Source: Hyphomicrobiaceae bacterium UBA7697
GTDB taxonomy: Bacteria > Pseudomonadota > Alphaproteobacteria > Rhizobiales > Methyloligellaceae
Reading direction: 5' to 3'
DNA length: 64,000 bases
NCBI GenBank assembly: GCA_002482645.1
Contig: DLGJ01000012.1
Location: forward strand, 186,001 to 250,000
The notes beneath the pieces are model-generated. The model was given only the letters and a program-made list of their open reading frames with translations. It was not told the origin of the DNA and made no database searches. Each line of letters starts with the position of its first letter. The first letter of the stretch is position 1. Shown piece after piece: positions 24,628 through 33,600 of this stretch. The position numbers and the translations under genes were made by a program.

Positions 24628-25920
24628 ATGACGAGCAAATTTACGATTAGCCGGCGTGACTTTCTCTCGACCACGGCCGCGGCAACGGTCATGGCCGGAG
24701 TATCGATGCCGAAGATCGCCTTCGGCGCGGACGACGTGGTCAAGATCGGGTTCCTCGCGCCTTTGACCGGCGAGGTCGCGGCCTGGGGTAAGCCGGGTCT
24801 CGATGGCTGTCAGATCTGGGCCGATTGGGTGAACGCCGATGGCGGCGTCAAGATCGGCGACAAGGCCTACAAGGTCGAATTCGTTCCGTACGACGACGAA
24901 TACGATCCCAGCAAGGCGCGTACCGGCGCGGTGAAGCTGATCAAGGAAGTAGGCGTCAAATTCGTCATGATGCTGGGCGGCGACCCGTGGCCGGGCGCGG
25001 CTCCGATCGCGGAAAAGGAGCAGATGCTCTTCTCGACGCTGCTGCCGAGCGACCTCAGCCCCGAGACGACGTTGCTCGTTGCGCCATGCGAGGTGCATCC
25101 GATCTACAACGTGACGGGTGTCGAGTGGCTGGCGGAGAAGAAGCCCGAGCTTAAGACCGCCGTGATCTGCGCCCAGGACGACTCGCTCGGCAAACCTTCC
25201 GTCGCGACATATTTGGCCGCGTTCGAGGCGGCCGGAATCGAAGTATTGGGCAAACCGATCTTCTTCGATCCTGCAACGACAGACTTCGCGCCGATCATGT
25301 CGAAGATGCTGGCGCTCAAGCCGGACATCGTTTGCCTCGATACCTGCTACGCCGACTATGTGCATCCGCTTGTGGAGCAGGCGTTCCAGCAAGGCTTCAA
25401 AGGCCAGATGATTTCGTGCACCGCCGACTTCTATCAGAAGATGGTCGAGAAGACGTCGAAGGAGTTCATGGAAGGCTTTGTCTTCCAGTTCCCGGATTTC
25501 GACGATCCGGCGCTCAATGCCGAGCATGTCAACTTCCGCAAGCCCAACGACTTCTACGCGGAGTTCGTGAAGCGCTTTGGCGCCGGCGAATGGAGCGCGG
25601 TGTCATGGGAGTACGCTTCCATCATGGATCTTTGGGCGGACGCGGCCGGACGAGCCGGGACGACGGAACCCGTCAAGGTTCTCGAAGCGATGCAGGTCGG
25701 CGGCACGGGCAAACAAGCCTTCGGCGAAGCCGACTGGTGGGGCAAGGAGCTCTTCGGCATCGACAATGCTCTCGTCGGCCTGTGGCCCGTCGTCAAGATC
25801 ACGGACGGCAAGGCAAGGATCCAGGAATTCAAGTCGATCCCCGCCTGGTGGGACAAGCACAAGGATCTCCTGATCAAGCACATGACGGCGCTCGATCAGA
25901 TGTACTTCCAGCGCGGCTAA
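24628..25920 (+). CDS. ABC transporter substrate-binding protein, branched-chain amino acid type
   Basis: Periplasmic binding protein (430 residues, LivK/AmiC type) for high-affinity uptake. N-terminus carries a Tat-like signal (FTISRRDFLSTTAAATVMAG, with SRRDFL), then VVKIGFLAPLTGEVAAWGKP, typical of Peripla_BP_6. GGVKIGDKAYKVEFVPYDDE, then the GGD/PWPG loop and the YASIMDLWADAAGRAG hinge follow. Pairing with a nearby tatA is notable. Substrate unknown; its placement next to methylated-amine genes suggests an amine, amide or amino acid (inference). First in livK-livH-livM. Confidence 0.88.
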   Translation: MTSKFTISRRDFLSTTAAATVMAGVSMPKIAFGADDVVKIGFLAPLTGEVAAWGKPGLDGCQIWADWVNADGGVKIGDKAYKVEFVPYDDEYDPSKARTGAVKLIKEVGVKFVMMLGGDPWPGAAPIAEKEQMLFSTLLPSDLSPETTLLVAPCEVHPIYNVTGVEWLAEKKPELKTAVICAQDDSLGKPSVATYLAAFEAAGIEVLGKPIFFDPATTDFAPIMSKMLALKPDIVCLDTCYADYVHPLVEQAFQQGFKGQMISCTADFYQKMVEKTSKEFMEGFVFQFPDFDDPALNAEHVNFRKPNDFYAEFVKRFGAGEWSAVSWEYASIMDLWADAAGRAGTTEPVKVLEAMQVGGTGKQAFGEADWWGKELFGIDNALVGLWPVVKITDGKARIQEFKSIPAWWDKHKDLLIKHMTALDQMYFQRG

Positions 25921-26074
25921 GCGAGGCGGTCCGCGGGGACGCCACGACGGCCACACTGTTGGATCTTGCGGCGTCTTGCGGCAGCGCAGGGAATATTGAA
26001 ACCGTGTTTTTGGGCAACCGGTGATCCATGCCTGGTCATCGAGAGGGACCGGGCATGTCACGGAGCGATATGGA

Positions 26075-26947
26075 ATGACTCCCGAACTCTTTTTTCAAAC
26101 TGTCATCAACGCGACCTACGCCGCCAGCTACATGGCGCTCATAGCGGTCGGATTCGTGCTCATTTTCGGCGTGATGGGTGTCGTCAACTTCGCGCATGGC
26201 GAACTCTATATGGCCGGCGCCTACACGGTCGTCGCCCTCTATGCCGATCAAGGGTTTCCCTTCTTCCTGGCCGTCGCGGCCGGTCTCGTCTTCGTGGGCG
26301 TCTTGGGCTTGCTCATGGAGTTCGCCTTGTTCCGGCCGTTACGAGACAATCCACTCGGCGGACTGATCGCGTCGATCGGGTTTCTGCTCATTCTGCAAAC
26401 CATCGCCGTTCTCGGCTTTGGCGTGCGGATGGAAAACGTTCCGCCGTCGACGCAAGACAAGATCGTCTTTCTCAATGGCGTGGTCCTGACCTATCAGCGC
26501 CTTTACGTCATTGTGGCGGCTATCGGGCTGCTGACGGCGCTGTGGCTGTTCCTGCGCAAGAGCAAGTTCGGTTGGGCGCTGCGCGCCTGCGCGCAAGACC
26601 GGGAAGCCGCCGCTCTTCAAGGCATGTCGATCAACAACACGGCCCGTCTCGCCATGTTTATCGGTGCGGCGCTCGCGGGCGTTGCGGGCGCGCTGACGGC
26701 GCCGCTCGTTTCTCCGACGCCTTTCATGGGCCATCCGGTCGTCGTGGCGGCGTTCATCATCATTATCGTCGGCGGCTTGGGCTCGCTCGAGGGTGCCGTG
26801 CTGGTGTCCATTCTCTACGCCTTCGTCCACACCTTCGTCACGACACTCTATGACGGAACCTTGGCGAACATCGTCGGACTCTTGTTGATGCTCGCCGTTC
26901 TTATCGTGAAGCCAACCGGGCTGTTTGGGGCCAAAGAACGTGCATAA
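26075..26947 (+). CDS. Branched-chain-type ABC transporter permease, LivH-like
   Basis: Inner-membrane permease of 290 residues with about eight hydrophobic helices. Family features: MALIAVGFVLIFGVMGVVNF then AHGELYMAGAYTVVALYADQ, the cytoplasmic EAA-like loop RACAQDREAAALQGMSINN, and IIVGGLGSLEGAVLVSILYA. The start was placed at 26075 (MTPELFFQTV) with a GGAG ribosome-binding site, rejecting in-frame codons to 26021. The stop overlaps the livM start region, indicating translational coupling. Confidence 0.92.
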   Translation: MTPELFFQTVINATYAASYMALIAVGFVLIFGVMGVVNFAHGELYMAGAYTVVALYADQGFPFFLAVAAGLVFVGVLGLLMEFALFRPLRDNPLGGLIASIGFLLILQTIAVLGFGVRMENVPPSTQDKIVFLNGVVLTYQRLYVIVAAIGLLTALWLFLRKSKFGWALRACAQDREAAALQGMSINNTARLAMFIGAALAGVAGALTAPLVSPTPFMGHPVVVAAFIIIIVGGLGSLEGAVLVSILYAFVHTFVTTLYDGTLANIVGLLLMLAVLIVKPTGLFGAKERA

Positions 26948-27962
26948 GCCGGAAAACAAATCACCGAACATTGTAGGCTTTATCGGCTTCGTTCTGCTCG
27001 TAGTCGTCCTTGCGGTCCTGCCGCATATGCTGTCGTTCTCGCAGCAAGAGATCTTGGTCCTTCTCGTGATCAACGTCTTGCTGGTCTGCAGCTACCGGCT
27101 GCTGACGCTGACGGGAGAATGGTCTCTGGCGCACGCCGTCATCATGGGCGTGGGGGCCTATGCTTCCGCTCTCGCGTCCAAGGAACTCTCCGTACCCGTG
27201 CCGTTGGCCATGCTGATCGGTGCCTCGGTCGCGGGCTTCCTCGCCTTTCTCTTGAGCTTCCCGTTGTTCCGGATGAAAGGGTTCTATTTCTTGATCGCGT
27301 CGTTTGCCGCAGGTGAAGTCATTCGCCTGTCGTGGAAATGGAGCGATTTGACGTTCCTGTTCGGCGGTCCGAAGGGGATCAAGCGGATTCCTCCGTTTCC
27401 GGATTTCCTCACGATCGATTTCTACGAGCCGGTCAACTACTACTATCTCTGCGTCGTCGTCGTGGCGGTGTCGCTACTCATTCTCTATCGTGTCGAGAAG
27501 TCCCGGATCGGCCTGACCTTTCATGCGATCCATTGGCAGGACAAGCTTGCCGAATCCGTCGGCGTCAACACGTTCCGCTACAGGATGCTGGCGTTTGTGA
27601 TCTCGGCGTTCTTCGCGGGGCTCGCCGGCGCTCTCTATGCGCACTATGTGGGCGCTATCGCGCCGAAGCGCTTCGATGTCGAGGAGATGGTCTACATTCT
27701 GATCTGGGCCATCGTCGGCGGAACAGCGACGTTCTATGGGCCGATCATCGGTGTCGTCGCTCTCACTATCCTGAACGAGGTCGTTCTGCGCTCGCTCGGC
27801 GTGGACGAGATGCGTCCGATGTTCTACGGCGCGGTCTTGATCATCGCGATCCTGTTCATGCCAAATGGCTTGGAAGGCCTGGTGCCGAAGATCAAGAACC
27901 TGTTCACCGGTCCGCCCAAGGACGGGAACAGATCCCTGACGCCATCGCAAGCAACCGAATAG
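26925..27962 (+). CDS. Branched-chain-type ABC transporter permease, LivM-like
   Basis: Second inner-membrane permease, about 340 residues with around eight helices. Motifs: LLTLTGEWSLAHAVIMGVGA, FRMKGFYFLIASFAAGEVIR, FHAIHWQDKLAESVGVNTFR, and the C-terminal YILIWAIVGGTATFYGPIIG. Start is uncertain: TTG at about 26925 or GTG at 26940, both inside the livH end. Ends 5 bases before a strong terminator, closing the rightward transporter operon, which lacks its two ATPase genes; those lie on the opposite strand. Confidence 0.9.
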   Translation: MGPKNVHKPENKSPNIVGFIGFVLLVVVLAVLPHMLSFSQQEILVLLVINVLLVCSYRLLTLTGEWSLAHAVIMGVGAYASALASKELSVPVPLAMLIGASVAGFLAFLLSFPLFRMKGFYFLIASFAAGEVIRLSWKWSDLTFLFGGPKGIKRIPPFPDFLTIDFYEPVNYYYLCVVVVAVSLLILYRVEKSRIGLTFHAIHWQDKLAESVGVNTFRYRMLAFVISAFFAGLAGALYAHYVGAIAPKRFDVEEMVYILIWAIVGGTATFYGPIIGVVALTILNEVVLRSLGVDEMRPMFYGAVLIIAILFMPNGLEGLVPKIKNLFTGPPKDGNRSLTPSQATE

Positions 27963-27966
27963 GGGA

Positions 27967-27988
27967 GGGGGCCGTTCGGCCCCCTTTT
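27967..27988 (+). terminator. Rho-independent terminator after livM-like gene
   Basis: GGGGGCC, loop GTTC, GGCCCCC (27967-27984), then TTTT. It starts 4 bases after the livM stop. Confidence 0.92.
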
Positions 27989-28073
27989 CGATTGCGCGCC
28001 CTCCAGGGGACGGCCGGGTGCCGATCGGAATTGCCTGCCGTCAGGTATCCGGAATGCCGGTAAGGAGCGGGCT

Positions 28074-28667
28074 TCAGCGGCCGTCGACGGGCGGCGCGAG
28101 AAGAAGCAAGCTCGCGGCCATGAGTTTCCGTGTGTCGTTCAGCATGGCCGGCCGCTCGCGCCGCCATGCCGCCAGGACGGCGTTGTCCGGTGCGACGACG
28201 GTCTCGTTGTTTTCTCTGAGTGCGGCGAGACGGCGCTGAGCGTCGGCGGCCATCTCGTTCCAACGCTTTTGCCAGCGCTCGCGGTAGGTATCGCGATGCA
28301 GCGCTTCCATCCGCAAATGAAACATCGAGCTGCGGGCAACGCGCGGCGCCTCCATGCGCGAGATCCAGGGCAGCGTGCCGCGCCAGGTCTCAAGCGCCTT
28401 TTCGACCAGTGACGGAAGGGCGTTCTTGTCGCCGGCAAGGTTGAGGCAAATGCCGTAATTGGCGAGGGCGGTGCCAAGCCGGGGATCGATCGGTTCGAAG
28501 CTCGACCGGGCCAAACGCAGCGCCTCGCCGGCTTGATCCTTTGCCTGCGTGTAGTCGCCGCCAACCGCAGACGCGACGGCCTGGTCCGACACGGTCTCCC
28601 AAGCGAGGTCGTTCTCGCTCCAGCCGGCGTTGATGAGTTCTTGTAGGCTCCAGGTCTCAGGCGCCAA
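28074..28667 (-). CDS. Unknown helical protein in the livGF operon
   Basis: Not recognised. 197 residues, largely helical, with a TPR-like stretch (AVGGDYTQAKDQAGEALRLA, then PRLGTALANYGICLNLAGDK). No signal peptide and no membrane helix; Trp- and Arg-rich middle (RERWQKRWNEMAADAQRRLA). The start (MAPETWSLQELINAGWSEND) overlaps the livF end by 11 bases on the same strand, so it is translationally coupled to the transporter ATPases and may be a regulatory or adaptor partner (inference). Confidence 0.7.
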   Translation of the reverse strand: MAPETWSLQELINAGWSENDLAWETVSDQAVASAVGGDYTQAKDQAGEALRLARSSFEPIDPRLGTALANYGICLNLAGDKNALPSLVEKALETWRGTLPWISRMEAPRVARSSMFHLRMEALHRDTYRERWQKRWNEMAADAQRRLAALRENNETVVAPDNAVLAAWRRERPAMLNDTRKLMAASLLLLAPPVDGR

Positions 28668-29364
28668 GATAGGCCTGCCTCACATGATCGTTGTCGTGGA
28701 GTTCCCGTGCAGGCCCTTCAAGCGCGACATTGCCCGTCTCGAGGACATAGGCAAAGTTCGCAAGCTTCAGAGCGAGTTCGGCGTTCTGCTCGACGAGCAC
28801 GACAGGCACGCCGCGGTCGACGATGTCGCGAATGACGCGCGCCATCTCCTGCACCATCACCGGCGACAGGCCCATCGACGGCTCGTCGAGGATCAGCATT
28901 TTTGGCCGGGACATGAGCGCGCGGCCGATCGCCAGCATCTGCTGCTCGCCGCCGGACAAAGACCGGGCCCATTGACCCCGCCGCTCTTCCATGCGCGGGA
29001 AGCGCTTGAAGACATCGCGCAGATCTTCCTCGATCCCGTCCTTGTCGGACCGCAGGAAGGCGCCGGTCCGCAGGTTCTCTTCAACGGTCAGATCCGGAAA
29101 TACGCGGCGTCCCTCCGGAACGTGCGCGATGCCGAGAGCGACGATCCTCTCGGGCGCCAATTGGTCGATCCGCTGGCCGTTGAAGACGATCTCGCCGTCG
29201 CTGATCCGCACGAGGCCGGAGATTGCGCGCAGCGTCGTGCTCTTGCCCGCACCGTTCGCGCCGACGATCGTGACGATCCCCTTGTCGGGGACAGCCATGC
29301 TGACGCCCTTCAGAGCCGCGACCTTGTTGTAGTGGACTTTGATATTCTTGATCTCAAGCAGCAT
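28657..29364 (-). CDS. Branched-chain-type ABC transporter ATPase, LivF-like
   Basis: ATP-binding subunit of 235 residues. Walker A VGANGAGKSTTLRAI, Q-loop ENLRTG region, signature LSGGEQQMLAIGRALMSRP, and Walker B MLILDEPSMGLSP are complete; C-terminal VVLVEQNAELALKLANFAYV is the LivF-type end. Overlaps livG by 11 bases upstream and the unknown gene downstream. Presumably serves LivH/LivM encoded convergently. Confidence 0.95.
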   Translation of the reverse strand: MLLEIKNIKVHYNKVAALKGVSMAVPDKGIVTIVGANGAGKSTTLRAISGLVRISDGEIVFNGQRIDQLAPERIVALGIAHVPEGRRVFPDLTVEENLRTGAFLRSDKDGIEEDLRDVFKRFPRMEERRGQWARSLSGGEQQMLAIGRALMSRPKMLILDEPSMGLSPVMVQEMARVIRDIVDRGVPVVLVEQNAELALKLANFAYVLETGNVALEGPARELHDNDHVRQAYLGA

Positions 29365-30136
29365 CGATTGCGGTCCCCAGATAGGCCTCGATAACGGCGG
29401 GATTGTTCCGGACTTCTTCCGGCGTTCCCTCCGTCAAGAGCGTTCCGAAGTTCAGCACCGTGATGATCTCGCACAGGCCCATGACGGCCTGCATGTCATG
29501 CTCGATCAGCATGATCGTGACGTTTTGCTCCGTCCGCACGCGCTGAACGAGTTCGATCATCTGCCGGGTCTCTTCCGGGTTCATGCCGGTAAACGGCTCG
29601 TCCAGGAGAAGCAGCTTGGGATCGGCCGCGAGCGCGACGGCGAGGCCCAGCGCGCGCTGATGTCCATGCGACAGATTCGCGGTCAACTCGTCCGTCAGGT
29701 CCTCCAGACCCAGGAACTCCAGAATGCCGCGAGCCTTCTCCTCCGCCGCCCTCTCGATGTTGCGATCCGTTCCGAGAATGCGGCTGAGAACGCTGGCCTT
29801 GGCGCTGCGGTGGCAGCCGAGCAGGACATTCTCGAGGACGCTGAGCTCGTGAAAGAGGGTCGTGCCCTGGAAGGTCCGGATCAGGCCGCGCGCCGCCAGC
29901 GCGCTTGTCGGCCGTCCCGAGACGTCTTCGCCGCAATAGATGATCTTGCCCCGCGAGGGCGGATAGAACCCGCTGATGACGTTGAAGGTTGTCGTCTTGC
30001 CGGCGCCATTGGGGCCGATCAGTCCGTGGATCGTTCCTTCCCGGACCGAAAGGCTGAAGTCGTTAATGGCGACGATGCCGCCAAAGACACGGCCGAGATC
30101 GCGAACTTCCAGAATAGGCGTCTGAGTTTCCGTCAT
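29354..30136 (-). CDS. Branched-chain-type ABC transporter ATPase, LivG-like
   Basis: ATP-binding subunit of 260 residues. Walker A LIGPNGAGKTTTFNVISG, LivG-type RTFQGTTLFHELSVLENVLL, Walker B LLLLDEPFTGMNPEE, and H-loop IEHDMQAVMGLCEII. The ABC signature reads LSHGHQRALGLAVAL instead of LSGGQ, which occurs in some LivG proteins (LSHG/LSYG). First gene of the leftward livG - livF - unknown operon, divergent from the APC permease at 30349. Confidence 0.95.
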   Translation of the reverse strand: MTETQTPILEVRDLGRVFGGIVAINDFSLSVREGTIHGLIGPNGAGKTTTFNVISGFYPPSRGKIIYCGEDVSGRPTSALAARGLIRTFQGTTLFHELSVLENVLLGCHRSAKASVLSRILGTDRNIERAAEEKARGILEFLGLEDLTDELTANLSHGHQRALGLAVALAADPKLLLLDEPFTGMNPEETRQMIELVQRVRTEQNVTIMLIEHDMQAVMGLCEIITVLNFGTLLTEGTPEEVRNNPAVIEAYLGTAIDAA

Positions 30137-30348
30137 CGGCGTTTTGTCATCCTGCGAATTGAGAGCCTCTCTGCCTCTACCACATCTTCCGCACGAACTG
30201 CATTCTTACAAGATCGTACCTCCAATGAGTTACGTCGATAAGAGCATTGAATACCGCTGGCGGGTTGGAGACGCTGCGAGTGGACGAGGCCAGGGAGGAC
30301 GTATGAGCCGGATGCGGTAACGCGGGCCGTGCTCGTCGAATTTCAGAA

Positions 30349-31974
30349 GTGAGCACGGCAGCCGCAGACAGCGCGCCAGGCGATGCCTCCCAGGGCGCGC
30401 CGGGCCTTCAAAGACGTATCGGGTGGAAAGATGCGTTTTGGGTCGCCAGCGGCGTTCCCGCGCTCGTTCTATTCACCATCGGCGGCGTTGCCGCTACCTC
30501 CGGCAAAGTCTCGTGGCTCGTGTGGGTGGCCGCCATCGTGGTCGCCTTCATCCAAGCCTTTACCTATGCGGAGATCGCCGGGTTGTTTCCCGGCAAGTCC
30601 GGCGGCGCCGCCATCCACAGCGCGATCGCCTGGTCGCGCTACGGCAAATTGTTCGCGCCGATCGCGGTGTGGTGCAATTGGTCCGCGTGGTCCGTGGTGT
30701 TGTCGATCGGGGCGGGGCTCGGCGCCGGCTACGTGCTCAACCTCCTTTTCGCTCCCGATGCCGCCATCCTCGGCTGGCAAATCGTTCTGGCGGATCTCGG
30801 TTGGCTCAAGGAAGGGCTGACGTTACGCATCAACGCGACCTTCATCGTCGCGGCGGCGCTGCTGCTCGGCTGTTTCGCGATCCAGCGCGGCGGAATCCTG
30901 CAATCCGCGCGGGTGACGATGCTTCTCGGCATCGCCGCGCTCGTGCCGCTCATTCTGATCGGCATCGTTCCGATTCTCACGGGCGATATGCCCCGCGGCA
31001 ACTTCTTGCCGCTGGTGCCGCTCACCTACGACGCGGCCGGTCAAGCGGTAGACGGGGCGTGGGACAAGGCGGGCTGGATCGCCGTCAGCGGAGCCTTGTT
31101 CGTGGCCCTGTGGTCCGCCAACGGTTTCGAGACGGCGGCGTGCTACACGCGCGAATTCAGAGACCCGGCCCGGGATACGTTTCTGGCCCTGATGTCGTCG
31201 GGCCTTCTATGCGTCGCGGTCTTCACGCTGGTGCCGCTGGCCTTTCAAGGGTCGCTCGGGATCGAAGGCATGATCGCGCCGGGGATCCGCAGCGGCATGG
31301 ATGTGGGGCACGTGCTGGCCGACATTCTCGGCGGCGGGATCGTGCTCGAAACCATTGTCGCCGTCCTGCTGATCCTGGCGATCCTGCTGTGCATCATGAC
31401 CGCGATGTCGGGCGCCGCGCGGACGTCCTATCAGGGATCGGTCGAGGGATGGTTGCCCCGCTATCTCTCCCACGTGAACAAGGCGGGCGCTCCCACGCAT
31501 GCCATGTGGACGGACCTGGTGCTCAATCTCGGCCTGCTCTTGATGTCGGACTATATCTTCGTCCTGGCCGCGACCAATGTGTCCTACATGGTCTTTACGT
31601 TTCTCTATGTGAACGCGGGATGGATTCACCGGCTGGACCGGCCGCACTGGGCCCGGCCCTATCGCGTGCCGCGGCTTCTTCTCATTGCCGGCGTGCTGAT
31701 GTCGTTCGTGAACATGGCGGTGGCGGGGCTCGGTGCGAACACGTGGGGGCAGGGAACCTTGCTGACCGGCTTCGTCATCGTGTTCCTGGCCGTGCCGTTC
31801 TTCGTGTACCGGCACTACATTCAGGACAAGGGCGTCTATCCGGAAAACATGGTCGAGGATATGCATCTCGGCGAGGAAGCAGGGGTGTCGGCGCGCGCCG
31901 GCATTCTTCCCTACGTGGCGCTTGCGGCCGCGGGCCTCGTCGTGGTCGCAGGCCAGTTGTGGGTGATGAGCTAA
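30349..31974 (+). CDS. APC-superfamily amino acid/amine permease (paralogue 1)
   Basis: Twelve-helix transporter of 541 residues. The N-terminus IGWKDAFWVASGVPALVLFT then TIGGVAATSG, the FTYAEIAGLFPGKSGGAAIH loop, and VWCNWSAWSVVLSIGAGLGA are APC-family. ANGFETAACYTREFRDPARD and YQGSVEGWLPRYLSHVNKAG follow. The start is GTG 30349 (weak ribosome-binding site). A clear paralogue lies at 55243, sharing most of these blocks. Likely imports methylamine, an N-methylated amino acid or glutamate-type compound (inference). It ends 167 bases before the convergent GcvT-like gene. Confidence 0.9.
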   Translation: MSTAAADSAPGDASQGAPGLQRRIGWKDAFWVASGVPALVLFTIGGVAATSGKVSWLVWVAAIVVAFIQAFTYAEIAGLFPGKSGGAAIHSAIAWSRYGKLFAPIAVWCNWSAWSVVLSIGAGLGAGYVLNLLFAPDAAILGWQIVLADLGWLKEGLTLRINATFIVAAALLLGCFAIQRGGILQSARVTMLLGIAALVPLILIGIVPILTGDMPRGNFLPLVPLTYDAAGQAVDGAWDKAGWIAVSGALFVALWSANGFETAACYTREFRDPARDTFLALMSSGLLCVAVFTLVPLAFQGSLGIEGMIAPGIRSGMDVGHVLADILGGGIVLETIVAVLLILAILLCIMTAMSGAARTSYQGSVEGWLPRYLSHVNKAGAPTHAMWTDLVLNLGLLLMSDYIFVLAATNVSYMVFTFLYVNAGWIHRLDRPHWARPYRVPRLLLIAGVLMSFVNMAVAGLGANTWGQGTLLTGFVIVFLAVPFFVYRHYIQDKGVYPENMVEDMHLGEEAGVSARAGILPYVALAAAGLVVVAGQLWVMS

Positions 31975-32056
31975 GGTACAGTCCCGCGCTTGGACGGGCG
32001 CGCGCTCACGTGGCCGGTCTTTGCCCGGCTCAAAGCGAACGTGAACTGTACGGCGC

Positions 32057-32096
32057 AAAAAAGAGCCGGCCGCGCTGTCCGGGCGCAACCGGCTCT
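32057..32096 (-). terminator. Terminator after the GcvT-like gene (leftward)
   Basis: AGAGCCGG (32062-32069) pairs with CCGGCTCT (32089-32096); on the minus strand the hairpin is followed by TTTTTT (32057-32062). It serves the leftward GcvT-like gene, and may also stop the convergent permease transcript. Confidence 0.85.
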
Positions 32097-32141
32097 AAAG
32101 GAACCACCCATGATGAAGGTTGCGGGCGGTATTTGGGGTTT

Positions 32142-33251
32142 CTACTCCTCGACGCGCAGCCGCAGGGGATCGTAGAACGGCGTTTGCACCACCGTGCCGG
32201 TGCAAATGCCGGGCTCTCCGCCAAGCGTGACCCGCGTGCCGAGACCGGTATAGGCCGGAAGAAGGTGAACCATCGCCAAGGACTTCATGAGATAGCGGCT
32301 AAAGCTCGAGCTCGTCACGACGCCGATTTCCTCGCCGTCTTTGTAGATCTTCGTGCCGGGTTCCACGGCATCGTTGTGATCGCAGACGATCCCGGCCTGC
32401 TTGACCCGCTCGCGGCCGCGCAGAAAGAGCACGGAGTCCTTGCCGATATAGTCCGCCTTCTTGTCGAGATCGACGGCCCAATCCATGTTGACTTCCCACG
32501 GGGTCGTGTCGCCTTCCGGCATGTCGAACGGGAAGAACAGGAGTGTCGACTCGACGCGAATGAGGTCCAGCGACGTCCAGGACGCCGGCACCACGCCGTA
32601 CTCCTTGCCATGGGAGAGAATATTGTCCCAAATCTCGCCGGCGTCCGCCGAGGACGCATAGACCTCGTAACCGCGTTCGCCCGAATAGCCGCAACGCCCG
32701 ATGATGACGTTCTTGCCGAACAACGTGGTCTCGGCGTGATTGAAGAACGGGAGTTCCTCGAGAGCCATCGGCGTGTGCGGATTGAGAGTCTTCAGCGAAG
32801 CCGGGCCTTGCAGGGACATCACATGCGTATCGCGGTCCCACTCTACGCTCACGTTCTTCCCTTCGGCGAGTTTCTTCAGGCGCTCGGGCGTGGCACCGCT
32901 GCCATGGGTGACGCGATATTTCTCCGGGCCGTCGCAGAGAATCATAATGTCGTCGACCAGCGCGCCGTTTTCGTCGATCTCCGCACCGAGCCGGGCCGTG
33001 CCCGGAGCAACCGTGGAGACGTCAATGGCAACGAGCGCATTCAGGACCGGCAGCGCGTCCGGACCGGTCACCCGGACGATGTTCAGCGCCGAGACGTCGT
33101 ACAGGCCGGCGCAGGTGCGCACCGAAACGACCTCGTCGTTCGGATCGGCGTCGTAGCTCCACGGCACGCGCATGTCGCACCAGGTGTCGCCGTCCAGTTT
33201 CGATCCGAGTGCCTCGTGCCGATCATTCAATACCGAATTTCGTGTGCTCAT
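32142..33251 (-). CDS. GcvT-like aminomethyltransferase (folate-dependent demethylase family)
   Basis: T-protein-fold enzyme of about 369 residues, related to GcvT, DmdA and the C-terminal halves of sarcosine/N-methylglutamate oxidising complexes. These move a methyl or methylene to tetrahydrofolate. Motifs: DMRVPWSYDADPNDEVVSVR, GLYDVSALNIVRVTGPDALP, CGYSGERGYEVYASSADAGE, DLIRVESTLLFFPFDMPEGD, and C-terminal ICTGTVVQTPFYDPLRLR. Start 33251 (MSTRNSVLNDRHEALG) fits the family. An in-frame TTG at 33335 has an AGGAG site 5 bases upstream, so a 28-residue extension is possible. Divergent from tmd; probable role is trapping C1 from amine demethylation (inference). Confidence 0.87.
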   Translation of the reverse strand: MSTRNSVLNDRHEALGSKLDGDTWCDMRVPWSYDADPNDEVVSVRTCAGLYDVSALNIVRVTGPDALPVLNALVAIDVSTVAPGTARLGAEIDENGALVDDIMILCDGPEKYRVTHGSGATPERLKKLAEGKNVSVEWDRDTHVMSLQGPASLKTLNPHTPMALEELPFFNHAETTLFGKNVIIGRCGYSGERGYEVYASSADAGEIWDNILSHGKEYGVVPASWTSLDLIRVESTLLFFPFDMPEGDTTPWEVNMDWAVDLDKKADYIGKDSVLFLRGRERVKQAGIVCDHNDAVEPGTKIYKDGEEIGVVTSSSFSRYLMKSLAMVHLLPAYTGLGTRVTLGGEPGICTGTVVQTPFYDPLRLRVEE

Positions 33252-33600
33252 GATGCCCCGAGAGTACGCGTGATTGATGAGAGTGCCGCCTCTTGCGGAT
33301 GGGGCAAGTGTCGAAGCGATCGCGTTGAATGACAATTACTCTCCTGGAGGTAAGCCATTCTGATTAAGCGGCTTCCCTGCCGCCTCGGCCGCCGGCGCCT
33401 AACCCCAAGTGGGTATTCATCCAAGGGAATTGGCATCTCGCCGAATTGTTCGAGACTCGACTGGCCAGGACTGTCTCGGGTTGGGCGGCCGGTTCGGCGG
33501 CTTATGCCGTTGAACGAGACTTCTCCGGGCGCTGACTAGTCGAGAACAGCGGTCGCGTGGAGCCTATCTCCCCGCCGCAAGAAAAAGGGAGATGCACTCC
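33252..33600. promoter_or_regulatory. Divergent control region, GcvT-like gene / tmd
   Basis: 349 bases between divergent starts. It must hold the tmd promoter. No TCAA-N5-TTGA palindrome, DnaA box or convincing sigma-54 pair was found. A Shine-Dalgarno AGGAG lies at 33340-33344 on the minus strand (relevant to the GcvT start), and GGGAG at 33587-33591 precedes tmd. Confidence 0.5.

Noticed and set aside
32142..33251. Assignment as glycine-cleavage GcvT itself
   Set aside because: No gcvH or gcvP is next to it, and the context and N-terminus fit demethylase-type relatives better.
30423..33332. A 969-codon open frame on the + strand
   Set aside because: It crosses the permease, the gap and the opposite-strand GcvT gene; composition is Arg-rich, frame-shifted shadow of real genes.
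33435..33465. Sigma-54-like TTGGCA-N-TTG before tmd
   Set aside because: The spacing from GG to the expected GC is not 10 bases and GC is absent.
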